A stretch of DNA of 64,000 nt from Candidatus Dormiibacterota bacterium (GTDB lineage: Bacteria > Chloroflexota > Dormibacteria > Dormibacterales > Dormibacteraceae): contig PNAG01000023.1 in assembly GCA_003169845.1 (NCBI GenBank), positions 132,409 through 196,408 on the forward strand, written 5' to 3'. The position numbers were made by a program, and so were the translations under genes. Below, piece by piece: positions 42,199-51,008 of the stretch. Below the pieces are notes generated by a model, which did not search any database, was not told the DNA's origin, and saw only the letters and a list, made by a program, of their open reading frames with translations. The stretch's first letter is position 1; each line of letters opens with the position of its first letter.

Positions 42199-42233
42199 AC
42201 GAATCAGACGCGAGTGGAGGCCCGGCCTCTCAG

Positions 42234-43511
42234 CTAGGCCGACTCTCCCACCAGGCGCGCCGGGCTCTCGCCTTCGTCGCCTAGCTCGAACTCCGGCTCG
42301 AGAGCCTCGCGGATCGAGCGCTCGGAGATGAGGCAGCGCTTGATGTCTGGTCGGGACGGGATCTCGAACATCGAGTTGAGGAGCGCCTCTTCGATGATCG
42401 ACTTCAAAGCGCGCGCACCCGTGCCTCGAAGGAGGGCCAGCTCGGCAATCGCATCGAGCGATCCTTTCTGGAACACGAGCTCCACGTTGTCCAGCGAGAA
42501 GAACTTCTGGTACTGCTTGACCAGCGCGTTCTTAGGCTCGGTGAGGATGCGCACGATGTCCTGCTGGTCCAGGTGGTGCAGGGTGACGATGATCGGCAGG
42601 CGGCCGATGAACTCCGGGATGAATCCGTACTTCAAAAGATCCTGGGGCTGCAGCTGCTTGAGCGTCTCGGACACCGCCTTGCGCTCGATTTTGTTGTGCG
42701 GCGCACCGAAACCGATCGCATGCCGGCCGATGCGGTGCTCGACGACCTTCTCCAGCCCGTCGAAAGCGCCGCCACAGACGAACAGGATGTTGGTGGTGTT
42801 GATCTGGATGAAATCCTGGTGTGGGTGCTTGCGACCGCCCTGCGGCGGAACGTTGGCCACCGTGCCCTCGAGTATCTTCAACAGCGCCTGCTGAACGCCC
42901 TCGCCGCTGACGTCGCGCGTGATCGATGGGTTGTCCGACTTGCGGGCGATCTTGTCGATCTCGTCGATGTAGATGATTCCGCGCTCGGCACGGCTGATGT
43001 CGAAGTCGGCGGCCTGGATGAGCCGCAGCAGGATGTTCTCCACGTCTTCGCCCACGTAGCCGGCCTCGGTGAGGCTCGTCGCGTCGGCGATGGCAAACGG
43101 CACGTCAAGGATCTTCGCCAGCGTCTGCGCGAGGTAGGTCTTGCCGCAGCCGGTGGGTCCGACCAGCAGCACGTTCGACTTGCTCAGCTCGACATCGCCG
43201 ACTGACTTCGAGGCGGAGATCCGCTTGTAGTGGTTGTACACCTGGACGGAAAGGACCTTCTTGGCGCGGTCCTGTCCGATCACGTACTGGTCGAGAGCGG
43301 CACAGATGGTCTTGGGGTTGGGGATGAATCCGGTCTTCTGCTTCTTCGTGCCCGCCGAGCGGTTGTCGTCCTCGAGGACCTCCTGGCACAGGTCGATGCA
43401 CTGGTCGCAGATGAAGACACCAGGGCCCGCTACCAGCTTGCGTACCTGGTCCTGGCCCTTCCCGCAGAAGGAGCAGCGCGTGTAGCGGCGGCGATCTTCT
43501 CGTTCGTTCAT
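42234..43511 (-). CDS. clpX: ATP-dependent Clp protease ATP-binding subunit ClpX
   Basis: 425 residues from ATG 43511. N-terminal zinc-binding domain ([12 protein letters not shown], later ICDQCIDLC), then the AAA+ core: Walker [15 protein letters not shown], pore loop GYVGEDVE, Walker [12 protein letters not shown], second pore loop region [14 protein letters not shown] and sensor-type [11 protein letters not shown]. It unfolds substrates for ClpP. It begins 16 nt after a mini zinc-finger gene that copies only its first domain. An in-frame start at 43580 would add 23 unrelated residues. Confidence 0.97.
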   Translation of the reverse strand: MNEREDRRRYTRCSFCGKGQDQVRKLVAGPGVFICDQCIDLCQEVLEDDNRSAGTKKQKTGFIPNPKTICAALDQYVIGQDRAKKVLSVQVYNHYKRISASKSVGDVELSKSNVLLVGPTGCGKTYLAQTLAKILDVPFAIADATSLTEAGYVGEDVENILLRLIQAADFDISRAERGIIYIDEIDKIARKSDNPSITRDVSGEGVQQALLKILEGTVANVPPQGGRKHPHQDFIQINTTNILFVCGGAFDGLEKVVEHRIGRHAIGFGAPHNKIERKAVSETLKQLQPQDLLKYGFIPEFIGRLPIIVTLHHLDQQDIVRILTEPKNALVKQYQKFFSLDNVELVFQKGSLDAIAELALLRGTGARALKSIIEEALLNSMFEIPSRPDIKRCLISERSIREALEPEFELGDEGESPARLVGESA

Positions 43512-43527
43512 TGCTTCCCTGTATCCA

Positions 43528-43722
43528 TTACGAAGAGGCCGGCGCCGGGGGATTATGGCCCCAGAGAATCTCGTTGGCAAGGCTGATGCACTCGCTGCAG
43601 ATGAAAACGCCCGAGCCGGCGACCAGCCTCACGCCACGCTCACCATGCAACTTACCGCAGAACGAGCACTTGGGCCGGTGCCGCTTGACCTCGCCGCTCG
43701 TGCCCTTACGTCGGAAGATCAT
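43528..43722 (-). CDS. Stand-alone ClpX-type zinc-binding domain protein
   Basis: 64 residues, ATG at 43722 overlapping the clpP stop by 4 bp (ATGA). The four zinc ligands are Cys19, Cys22, Cys42 and Cys45, in KCSFCGK and [10 protein letters not shown], and the spacing between the pairs matches the ClpX zinc domain ([18 protein letters not shown]). No AAA+ domain follows; clpX itself starts 16 nt downstream with its own complete zinc domain. It could bind the same adaptors or substrates as ClpX, or dimerise with its zinc domain. The position between clpP and clpX makes a regulatory role in the protease plausible. Confidence 0.8.
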   Translation of the reverse strand: MIFRRKGTSGEVKRHRPKCSFCGKLHGERGVRLVAGSGVFICSECISLANEILWGHNPPAPASS

Positions 43723-44399
43723 CCCGCGGCTACTTTCTCCTTTTCCTTTTCCTTTTCCTTCTCTCTGTCCTTGTCGCCGAGCTTGGGCGGGGTGAGGATG
43801 ATGTCGTCGATCAACCCGTACTGCTTGGCGGCTTCCGAGGTGAGGAAGTAGTCGCGATCGGTGTCGAGCGTCACCTTGTCGATCTTCTGGCCGGTGTGCT
43901 TCGCGATGATCTGGTTCAGCTGCTCGCGCTCCCGCAAAATCTCCTTGGCGTGGATCTGGATGTCGGTGGCCTGCCCCTGCATGCCGCCCCACGGCTGGTG
44001 GATGAGGATGTTTGCATGCGGCAGCGCATACCGCAGCCCGTGAGCGCCGCCGGTCAGCAGCACCGCGGCCATCGAGGCCGCCATGCCGATGCAGATGGTC
44101 GACACCGGTGGCCGGATGTACTGCATCGTGTCGTAGATCGCCAGGCCCGCGGTCACGTGGCCGCCCGGGCTGTTGATGTAGAGGGAGATGTCCTTTTCCG
44201 GATCCTCCGACTGGAGGTAGAGGAGCTGCGCCACCACGAGGTTGGCGACCTGGTCGTCGATCGGGGTGCCGATGAAGACGATGCGCTCCTTGAGGAGTCG
44301 CGAGTAGATGTCGAAGGCCCTCTCGCCGCGGCCCGTGTTCTCGACCACCATCGGCACGAGATACCCGGCCGGCCGCCGTGTCTGTCTCATTTCCCGCAC
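43719..44399 (-). CDS. clpP: ATP-dependent Clp protease proteolytic subunit
   Basis: 226 residues. Catalytic Ser in [13 protein letters not shown] (near 108), His in [12 protein letters not shown] and Asp in DTDRDYF. A typical N-terminal propeptide-like stretch precedes [16 protein letters not shown]. The C-terminal tail after PPKLGDK is an unusual charged run of alternating Glu-Lys encoded by hexanucleotide repeats. GTG 44399 is supported by TAGAAT 6 nt upstream; an ATG at 44390 is possible. It ends in an overlap with the mini zinc-finger gene, so clpP, that gene and clpX form one unit. Confidence 0.96.
   Translation of the reverse strand: MREMRQTRRPAGYLVPMVVENTGRGERAFDIYSRLLKERIVFIGTPIDDQVANLVVAQLLYLQSEDPEKDISLYINSPGGHVTAGLAIYDTMQYIRPPVSTICIGMAASMAAVLLTGGAHGLRYALPHANILIHQPWGGMQGQATDIQIHAKEILREREQLNQIIAKHTGQKIDKVTLDTDRDYFLTSEAAKQYGLIDDIILTPPKLGDKDREKEKEKEKEKVAAG
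43741..43758 (+). repeat. Hexanucleotide repeat in the 3' end of clpP
   Basis: Three perfect TTTTCC units on the plus strand with imperfect flanking units, coding for the Glu-Lys run at the ClpP C-terminus. Slippage by one unit would add or remove a Glu-Lys pair without shifting the frame. Confidence 0.8.
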
Positions 44400-44405
44400 A
44401 ACGTC

Positions 44406-44411
44406 ATTCTA
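44406..44411 (-). promoter_or_regulatory. Putative -10 box TAGAAT for clpP
   Basis: TAGAAT is followed by 6 nt and the GTG at 44399 on the minus strand. Confidence 0.45.
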
Positions 44412-44433
44412 GACAGGCGGTCCGCGGGTTCCG

Positions 44434-45741
44434 TCAAGTCCTTGAAACTGCGACTTCGACGAGGCGCTCCAGGACTCTCCGGCGGCGAAGCCGCGAGGCG
44501 AAGTAGCGCCGGGCGCTTGGACTCTTCTTCAGCTCCGCCACCTGGTCTTTCAGCTCGTCGTCCGCGGCGGCCTGCTCCTCGAGGAAATTGACCACGTCCT
44601 CGTCCGACGGCTCCAGGTTCTCGCGCCGGGCAAACTCGGCCAGCACGAGGTCGATCTTCAGCCGCGCCTCCGCCTCAGGCTGCTGGTCGGCCATCCACTG
44701 CTCCAGAGTTTTCCCCAGGTACTCGAGGTAGCGCTCGAGCCGCAGTCCCTGGCGGTTCAGGCTGCGCTCCATCGATTCCAGCTGGCTCGTCAGCTCGCGG
44801 TCGACGAGCGCCGCCGGGACCTCGACGCTCGACGCCTCGACCAGCGCTCGAACGACTTCCTGCTCGCGCTCGACCTTCTCCATGGCTCGAATCGACTCCA
44901 CGAGCTCGGCGCGGACCGCGTCGCGATAAGCGTCGGCAGTTTCCTGTGCGCCATTGCTCAGAGTCTTGACCAACGCGTCGTCGAGCACCGGGAGGATCTT
45001 CTCCTTCACGCCGCGCAGCGTGACCCGGATCGTCGCCTCCTTGCCCGCGAGCCTTGGTTCGCTGTAGGTCTCGGGGAACGTGACCTTCGCCTCCCGAGTC
45101 TCATCGACAAAGGTGCCGGGGAGAACGGCCAGCAGCTCAGGAAGCAGCACGCCTTCTTTGAGCTCCGACTCCATCGCCTTCTGCGTTTCCGATTCAACGA
45201 TCGCTCCGTCCGCCTCGACCTCGACGTCGATGATCGCCAGGTCGCCCATCCTCAGCTCGCGTTCCACCGGCGTGATCTCCGCCATCGGCTCGCGAAGCTC
45301 TTCGAGACGGCGTTCGAGCATCTCCTCAGTGACTTCGTGACCGTGGAGGTCTGGATTAAGAGTCGTGATGTCCGCGAGCGTCACCTCGGGCATCACGCTG
45401 ATCGTCGCCTTGAGCTTCGCCGGTCGCCCGCGCTCGAGCTCGAGGACCTCGACGTCGGGGTTGTCGATGGGATCGATGGATTTCTCCGCGAGGGCCTGGC
45501 GGATCACCTCGGGGATCATCGTCTCGACGACCTCCTCACGCACCGCGGCCGGTCCGAGCCGCGCCTCGACGAGCGACCGCGGCGCGCGGCCGGGACGGAA
45601 GCCCTCGATCTTCGCGCGCGACACGAGCCGGTTGAGGACGCGCTCGTAAGTCGCGTCGACGACCTCGGTTGGCACCTCGATGGTCATCCCCACCTGGCTC
45701 TTCGGTAGTTGCTCCGTGACGACGGAGAGCGGTGTGGCCAT
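44434..45741 (-). CDS. tig: Trigger factor (ribosome-associated chaperone)
   Basis: 435 residues from ATG 45741. N-terminal ribosome-binding domain with the signature IEGFRPGRAPRSLVEARLG (G-F-R-x-G-x-x-P), a PPIase-like middle domain (RMGDLAIIDVEVEADGA) and a long helical C-terminal chaperone domain (EQEVVRALVEASSVEVP, RQGLRLERYLEYLGKT). The start is fixed by TAGACT 7 nt upstream. It is followed by clpP 34 nt downstream; the clpP promoter box lies in this gap, so clpP can be expressed from tig or alone. Confidence 0.96.
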   Translation of the reverse strand: MATPLSVVTEQLPKSQVGMTIEVPTEVVDATYERVLNRLVSRAKIEGFRPGRAPRSLVEARLGPAAVREEVVETMIPEVIRQALAEKSIDPIDNPDVEVLELERGRPAKLKATISVMPEVTLADITTLNPDLHGHEVTEEMLERRLEELREPMAEITPVERELRMGDLAIIDVEVEADGAIVESETQKAMESELKEGVLLPELLAVLPGTFVDETREAKVTFPETYSEPRLAGKEATIRVTLRGVKEKILPVLDDALVKTLSNGAQETADAYRDAVRAELVESIRAMEKVEREQEVVRALVEASSVEVPAALVDRELTSQLESMERSLNRQGLRLERYLEYLGKTLEQWMADQQPEAEARLKIDLVLAEFARRENLEPSDEDVVNFLEEQAAADDELKDQVAELKKSPSARRYFASRLRRRRVLERLVEVAVSRT

Positions 45742-45748
45742 CACCGCA

Positions 45749-45754
45749 AGTCTA
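45749..45754 (-). promoter_or_regulatory. Putative -10 box TAGACT for a leaderless tig transcript
   Basis: TAGACT is followed by 7 nt and the ATG at 45741. Confidence 0.5.
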
Positions 45755-45786
45755 CGGACGCCCGGCACTGGACTAACGCGGGCGAG

Positions 45787-48069
45787 CTACGGGCAGGGAG
45801 ACGCCGGTACAGGCGGCGTGGGGCAGGTCGGAGTCGGGCTCGGCGGCGGAGGGTTCGCCAGCACCGGGCCGGTGCCGGGGTCCGGCGGGACCGTGTAGTT
45901 GACCGGTGCGGGGGTCGGGCTCGGCGGGTTGTCGCCGGGCAGCTTCGCGATGTTCGTGGTGTCGGTCAGGAACCAGCTGTTGTTGGCGCCCGCGACGACT
46001 CCGGGAGGAGGTGTGTACCAGAGGTTGCCAGGCACGCCCGCCTCCGCCTGCGACACGAATGAGTGAACCGCGGGAGACGCGACGAAGACGCCGTCCGCTC
46101 CCTGCAGCATCGTGTACTGAGGCAGGTCCGCCAGGATGTCGCCGACCCACAGTCCGACCGCAATCTTCGGAGTGAAAGCGATCGTGACCGCGTCTTTGAA
46201 GTTGTCGGTGGTCCCGGTCTTGGCCGCGACGGTGCGATCCTTCCAGTGCAGCGCGCTGTTGCAGCCGAAGATGAGGCAGCGGTTCTGGTCGTCCGACATG
46301 GTCTGGGCCATGATGAAGGCGACCGCCGGGTCCAGAGCCAGGCGGGCGCGCTGGTCGGGGTGCGTCGTGTAGAGATTCTGGCCGTGCGAGTCCGTGACGC
46401 TCAGGATGGATTCCGGCGTGTGATAGACGCCCATGTCCGCGTAGGTCGCGATCCCGCTGACGTGCTCGAGCAGGGTGATCGGGTACCCACCCAGCGTGAG
46501 CGAGGGACCGTACTCGTCGGCCGGCGCGGTGGCGTTGTAGGTGCCGTCCGGGTTGACGTACCTGGGCATCACGCCGAGGTTGCGCATGTAGGTGAGGACC
46601 GCGGGCACTCCAATCGAAAGCTCGGTCTTGACGGCCGCGATGTTCAGCGAGTTGGCGAAAGCCTTCTTCAGCGGCAGCACGCCGTGGGACTTGTGGTCGT
46701 AGTTGTAGAAGTCGGTGGTGCTGTACGCGTCCTTATAGACGAGGGGGCTCGGGCCGTCGTAAATCGGCGTGTCGACCGTCGCGGCTCGCGCGTTGATCAC
46801 CGCGCCGTATGTGTACGGCTTCATCGACGACCCCATGTTGCGAGGGATGGTCGTGTAGTTGATCTGGCCGGCGGACGCGTTGTAGTTCGGCGATCCGACC
46901 ATGACCAGGATATTGCCGGTCGTAGGATCCTCGGCGATCATGCCCGACGACAGCTGGCCGTGTGGGTCCCAGCACGCGGCGCCCGCCTCCGACAGGTAGG
47001 GCCACCCGTCCGGGGCGCCGCTGTTGTAGCAGTTGCGGCCCGGCTTGGCGGCCAGGTTGTAGCTCACGACGGACTCGCCGATCTGCTGCATGTGGTAGTC
47101 GAGGGTGGTCTTCACGTTGAGCTGCTGGACCCCGGGCTGGAAACCGAGCTGGCGCAGCTCGGCGAGCACGTAGTCGACGAAGTGCGGCGCCAGGAAGCTG
47201 TTGATCGGCGCCTGGTAAGTGAGCTGCTCGGCAACCGCCTTGTCCATGTCCTCTTGCGAGATGTAGTTCGAGCGCACCATGGCCTGCAGCACCTCTGTCT
47301 GGCGCAGCTTGGCCGCATCGGGGTGCAGGACCGGGTTCCATTCCGTGGGCGCCTGCGGCAGACCGGCGAGAACCGCGGCCTGGGCAAGGTCGAGCTTGGA
47401 GGCGGGGATGTGGAAGTAGCTTTGGGCCGCGGCCTCCACGCCGTACGACTGCGACCCGTAAAAGCTCTTGTTGAGGTAGAGCTCCATGATCTGGTCTTTG
47501 GTGTAGGCCTGGGCCAGCTCGTAGGCCAGGGCGAGCTCCTTGATCTTCCGGCTGACCGTCTGGTCAGGGGTCAGAAACTGCTGCTTGGCCAGCTGCTGCG
47601 TGATGGTGCTTGCGCCTCCCACGATGTGGCCTGAGCGGAGGTTGTCGTAGGCGGCCCGGATGATGGCCGCGGCGTCGAACCCAGGGTTGGAGTAAAAGCC
47701 TTTGTCCTCAATCGCCACGGTGGCCTGCACCATCACGGGAGCGACCTGCGCCAGCTTCACCGCCAGCCGGTGGTCACCGTGGTTGCCGACGTCGGCCAGC
47801 AGGACGCCGTCGCTCGAGGTGATGATGGTGTCGCCGGCGAACGCGGCGCTGTCGAGGCCCTGAATCGAGGGCAGGCTGTCGAAGAATGATTGCGCGTAGG
47901 CGTCCGCGGCAAAGCCGATCACCAGGAGCACCGCCAGCACGGCAGCCAGGCCGCGGATCATCGCGGTGCGACGCAACTTCTGGCCGATCGGGGACCACGC
48001 GGCGTGGATCCGGGCTCGAGGGCGGTGGCCCGCCTTGGTCGTGATCTTCGCGGGAATGTTTCTAGACAT
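45787..48069 (-). CDS. Class A penicillin-binding protein (transglycosylase/transpeptidase)
   Basis: 760 residues. Basic N-terminus, one membrane helix (GLAAVLAVLLVIGFAADAYA), GT51 transglycosylase domain with catalytic Glu in VAIEDKGFYSNPGFD (near 120) and GGASTITQQLAKQ, then a transpeptidase domain with SxxK as SSMK in MGSSMKPYTYG (near 411), SxN as SLN (near 470) and KTGT in AAKTGTTDNFKD (near 618). It polymerises and cross-links peptidoglycan. The end is a Pro/Thr-rich tail with a few Cys. A TAGAAT box lies 17 nt upstream of the ATG. Confidence 0.95.
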   Translation of the reverse strand: MSRNIPAKITTKAGHRPRARIHAAWSPIGQKLRRTAMIRGLAAVLAVLLVIGFAADAYAQSFFDSLPSIQGLDSAAFAGDTIITSSDGVLLADVGNHGDHRLAVKLAQVAPVMVQATVAIEDKGFYSNPGFDAAAIIRAAYDNLRSGHIVGGASTITQQLAKQQFLTPDQTVSRKIKELALAYELAQAYTKDQIMELYLNKSFYGSQSYGVEAAAQSYFHIPASKLDLAQAAVLAGLPQAPTEWNPVLHPDAAKLRQTEVLQAMVRSNYISQEDMDKAVAEQLTYQAPINSFLAPHFVDYVLAELRQLGFQPGVQQLNVKTTLDYHMQQIGESVVSYNLAAKPGRNCYNSGAPDGWPYLSEAGAACWDPHGQLSSGMIAEDPTTGNILVMVGSPNYNASAGQINYTTIPRNMGSSMKPYTYGAVINARAATVDTPIYDGPSPLVYKDAYSTTDFYNYDHKSHGVLPLKKAFANSLNIAAVKTELSIGVPAVLTYMRNLGVMPRYVNPDGTYNATAPADEYGPSLTLGGYPITLLEHVSGIATYADMGVYHTPESILSVTDSHGQNLYTTHPDQRARLALDPAVAFIMAQTMSDDQNRCLIFGCNSALHWKDRTVAAKTGTTDNFKDAVTIAFTPKIAVGLWVGDILADLPQYTMLQGADGVFVASPAVHSFVSQAEAGVPGNLWYTPPPGVVAGANNSWFLTDTTNIAKLPGDNPPSPTPAPVNYTVPPDPGTGPVLANPPPPSPTPTCPTPPVPASPCP

Positions 48070-48086
48070 GGTTGGGGGGCACGTAG

Positions 48087-48092
48087 ATTCTA
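48087..48092 (-). promoter_or_regulatory. Putative -10 box TAGAAT for the PBP gene
   Basis: TAGAAT lies 17 nt before the ATG at 48069, which would give a 5' leader of about 10 nt. Confidence 0.35.
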
Positions 48093-48132
48093 CGGTTTCC
48101 CACCCACTCCAACGGCCCAGCGGACGAGTGGG

Positions 48133-49605
48133 TTACGCGGCTCGGCCGGCCCTCAGCCTGGAAAGCAATCCGCGGCTCGCCAGCCGCCATTCCTCGGGCG
48201 AGATCGCGCGGATCAGGTAGATGGCGACGAGGTATGCCAGCCCACCGGCGGGCAGGCTGATCGCGATCGAGAACCGGCTCAGCGGGTAGAGCACCACCCC
48301 CATCACGGCCCCCGCGAGCAGGATGCGCCAGCTCAGCCCGATCACGGCCAGGCGTAGCTCAGGGTGGTTGCGCTGCACGAACCACCAGCCGAAGGCGCAG
48401 AGGGAGGCCTCAGTGATCACCGTGGTCGTGCTCGCGGCGAGGTAGCCGAAAGCCGGGATGAAGATGAGGTTGAGGACGATGTTGATCGCCGCCGCCAGGC
48501 CCGTAGCCCATGCGTTCAGATGCTGGCGGTTGATCGCGTTGAGCATCGCGTAGAAGGCCGAGTTCGCGAAGAGGAACACGATGCCGAAGGCGAGGATGCG
48601 CAGCGAGGGCTCGGACTGAGGGAACAGCCGGAACAGCCGGCCGATGGGATGCACGAGCACGAATGTCCCGACCGTCAGCGGCCACCCCAGCAGAACCAGC
48701 ACCTTGAAGAAGCGCTCGAAGGCGAGCTTCAGCCGCGAGATGTCGGTGACGAAATACAGGCCCAGCAATGGATAGACGACGACCTGGATCGCGAGCGGCA
48801 CGAACTGAAGGGCCTCGAACGGCTTGTAGGCGAACGTGTACCAGCCGACCTCCGCGAACGAGCGGAAGTGCTGGAGGATCGGGACGTCCGCCCGGAAGTA
48901 GAGGTTGGTCAGAAAAGCCGTGTACGCGAACGGCAGTGCTAGCGGGATCCAGCGGCGCACGAGAGCTGCGTTCAGGCCCAACCGCACCCGTCCGAGGCGG
49001 AACACCTGGATGACGACCAGCGAGTAGACGATCGTGAAGCAGAAGGACGCCGTGTAGGCCCAGATGTAATAGCTCACGCCGGCGTGGCGCCGCGCGCCGA
49101 ACAGGATCAACCCTCCCTGGATCGCGATCTCCGCGATGATCGCTATGGCGTCGAACTCCGCCCGGCCCACCGCGTAGAAGGTGTTGCGCAGCAGGTTCGC
49201 ATACGCGGTCGCGACGAGCAGCGCAGCCCCGGGAACGATCAGCGATGGCAGGCTGGCGCCCACGTCGAGCGCGATCGCCATGATCACCGCGGCCACCACG
49301 CCCAGGGCGATCTTGACCACCAGGAGTGTGCCGAGGTAGTCGCCCAATTCTTTCTGGTTCCGCGCCGCTTCGCGCGTATAAAGCGGACTGAAGCCAAGGT
49401 CGGCGATCACAGAGACCAGCGCCGAGTAGGCGATCAAGGTCGTGTAGCGGCCGTAGTTCGCGTCGCCCAGCGCGTTGGCGAGAACGATCACGACGACCAG
49501 CGAAACCAGGCGGGAGACGGTCCGCGCGGCGAGGATGAGGACCGAGTTGCCGACGGCTCGCGTGCCGAGCCGCGCCGCAGCGCTGCGGGCTGCCTGGTCG
49601 CTCAC
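48133..49605 (-). CDS. Polysaccharide/lipid flippase (Wzx-like, MVF superfamily)
   Basis: 490 residues with about fourteen membrane helices, the usual number for Wzx/MOP-type flippases. It begins with a short basic region and GNSVLILAARTVSRLVSLVV, followed by LANALGDANYGRYTTLIAYS, a motif of the polysaccharide biosynthesis family (GxxxyGxy). It likely flips lipid-linked saccharides. GTG at 49605 is supported by TAGGAT 6 nt upstream. It stands alone, next to a PBP gene and divergent from a C39-like peptidase. Confidence 0.88.
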   Translation of the reverse strand: MSDQAARSAAARLGTRAVGNSVLILAARTVSRLVSLVVVIVLANALGDANYGRYTTLIAYSALVSVIADLGFSPLYTREAARNQKELGDYLGTLLVVKIALGVVAAVIMAIALDVGASLPSLIVPGAALLVATAYANLLRNTFYAVGRAEFDAIAIIAEIAIQGGLILFGARRHAGVSYYIWAYTASFCFTIVYSLVVIQVFRLGRVRLGLNAALVRRWIPLALPFAYTAFLTNLYFRADVPILQHFRSFAEVGWYTFAYKPFEALQFVPLAIQVVVYPLLGLYFVTDISRLKLAFERFFKVLVLLGWPLTVGTFVLVHPIGRLFRLFPQSEPSLRILAFGIVFLFANSAFYAMLNAINRQHLNAWATGLAAAINIVLNLIFIPAFGYLAASTTTVITEASLCAFGWWFVQRNHPELRLAVIGLSWRILLAGAVMGVVLYPLSRFSIAISLPAGGLAYLVAIYLIRAISPEEWRLASRGLLSRLRAGRAA

Positions 49606-49611
49606 GGCGAA

Positions 49612-49617
49612 ATCCTA
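49612..49617 (-). promoter_or_regulatory. Putative -10 box TAGGAT for the flippase gene
   Basis: TAGGAT is followed by 6 nt and the GTG at 49605 on the minus strand. Confidence 0.45.
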
Positions 49618-49669
49618 GATTGGCGTGCGCCGGCGCAACCTCCCCGTGCCAGCATTCGTTTAGGCAGTG

Positions 49670-50443
49670 ATGGGCAGGGTCATCAAATGGTTCGGGGCGC
49701 TCGCGGCGATCGCCGTGCTCGGCGCCGGGGCCGGCCTGTATTTCGCGCTGCGGCCCGGCGCCAACGTCGCTTACGTCACGCCAAGCCCCGTCGCGCTCAA
49801 CCCGAGTGCGCAGGCAAGCGCCAGCCCGACTGCATTGCTCGAGCCTCTGCCGGCCGACGTTCTGCTGCCTGTTCCCTACACTGACCAGGCACCCCTCGGA
49901 GACTGGGCGGCCAAGCAGCACACCTGCGAAGAGGCGAGCCTGGCGATGGTCGACCGCTACCTTGCCGGTGACCACTCGGGCTCGCAGATCGATCCAGTCA
50001 CCGCCAACGCAGCAATCAACCGGATCACCCCGTGGAAGCCTGCCGTCGACCTGACCACCGAACAGGTCGGCGAGGTGGCCACCCAGCATCTCGGCTGGTC
50101 ACACGAGGTGTTGCCCGCAAGCCGCCTCAACATGCAGCAGCAGCTCGCCTTGGGGCGCCCGCTCATTGTCGGGGTTCGTACTCATGGCCTTGGCAACTCC
50201 AACTACCCCGGATATCGCACCCACTACGAACAGCCTGGCTGGTCGGTTTCGCACTACCTGGTGGTCGTCGGTTACAACAACTCGGGGTCGTTCATCCTCA
50301 ACGACCCCGGCATCACCCGGGGCCATGGTTACGCGATCACTTATGACCAGCTCATGCACGCGATCGACGACCTCGACCAGGCTTATCCGTTGCTCAACAG
50401 CGGGCGCGTCATCCTTGTCCTCGCTCCGCCGGCGAACGTCTAA
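49670..50443 (+). CDS. C39-like papain-fold peptidase, membrane-anchored
   Basis: 257 residues. N-terminal helix (VIKWFGALAAIAVLGAGAGL), a Pro/Ser/Ala-rich stretch, then a C39-like (peptidase_C39_2) domain: VPYTDQAPLGDWAAKQHTCEEASLAM with the catalytic Cys in HTCEE (given as PYTDQAPLGDW and HTCEEASLAM), His in SVSHYLVVVGYN, and Asp in ILNDPG. All three catalytic positions are present. It probably acts outside the cell on a peptide or on peptidoglycan-linked material. ATG 49670 is used; a GTG 3 nt upstream is equivalent. Its 3' end overlaps the next convergent gene by 4 bp. Confidence 0.85.
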   Translation: MGRVIKWFGALAAIAVLGAGAGLYFALRPGANVAYVTPSPVALNPSAQASASPTALLEPLPADVLLPVPYTDQAPLGDWAAKQHTCEEASLAMVDRYLAGDHSGSQIDPVTANAAINRITPWKPAVDLTTEQVGEVATQHLGWSHEVLPASRLNMQQQLALGRPLIVGVRTHGLGNSNYPGYRTHYEQPGWSVSHYLVVVGYNNSGSFILNDPGITRGHGYAITYDQLMHAIDDLDQAYPLLNSGRVILVLAPPANV

Positions 50444-50955
50444 ACGCCATCGCCCGCAGGTCGGGCGAAGACCTCGTTCGCGGGCGCTAGGCGCTCCTGA
50501 CGGGTACCGGGGAAGTGCACCCTGACGCCGGGGCGTCCGGGGCTGCCAAGCTCCCATCCCGCCTCGTAGAGCTCGGCCGCTCGGGCAAGGTCAGCCGCCT
50601 GGGCGGTCTTCGCCCCGTCCGTGAACGTCAAGCTCTGCGCCCGGGCACCCGGAAACCCGAGCCTCACCTCGCCTCCTGTCTTGAGATTGAAGACGAAGTC
50701 GTCGAGCGAACCCTCCTCCCTGCCGGCGACCAGCTCCGCCACCGTGGGGAACTTGCCTTCCTTCATCCCGGCCTTCAGGTCGGCGCGGGAGGCTCGATGC
50801 ACCCCACGCGCGCGGCGCCGCTGCTCGGTGAGGAGGACGTCGCGCTCGGCGCGGAGGGCGGCCAGGTCCTGCTCGAGCGGCCGCATACGCTCCCGAATGC
50901 CGCCGATGCGCCTTTCGAGCTCAGCCTCGCCGGCCGAGCTCAGGTCTTCAGCCAC
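50440..50955 (-). CDS. Hypothetical coiled-coil protein
   Basis: 171 residues from GTG 50955, or 191 from GTG 51015, which would overlap the start of the divergent peptidase gene. The N-terminal half is a coiled coil (AELERRIGGIRERMRPLEQD, then LAALRAERDVLLTEQRRR); the C-terminal half is mixed alpha/beta with Gly and basic residues (RLGFPGARAQSLTF, GVRVHFPGTRQERL). No signal peptide, no Cys. I do not recognise a family. Confidence 0.7.
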   Translation of the reverse strand: MAEDLSSAGEAELERRIGGIRERMRPLEQDLAALRAERDVLLTEQRRRARGVHRASRADLKAGMKEGKFPTVAELVAGREEGSLDDFVFNLKTGGEVRLGFPGARAQSLTFTDGAKTAQAADLARAAELYEAGWELGSPGRPGVRVHFPGTRQERLAPANEVFARPAGDGV

Positions 50956-51008
50956 AAACCGAGACGTTAGGGCTTGCGCGGCCTCGCGGCCTGCGAGAAT
51001 CTGCCGCC

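Noticed and set aside
46063-47634. Long open frame (523 codons) on the plus strand across the PBP gene
   Set aside because: Antisense to a clear class A PBP with all catalytic motifs; Arg/Val/Gly-rich composition typical of a GC-rich shadow.
48410-50089. Minus-strand frame (559 codons) across the flippase start and the C39-like peptidase
   Set aside because: It runs in another frame of the flippase and antisense to the peptidase; Arg/Pro/Gly-rich.
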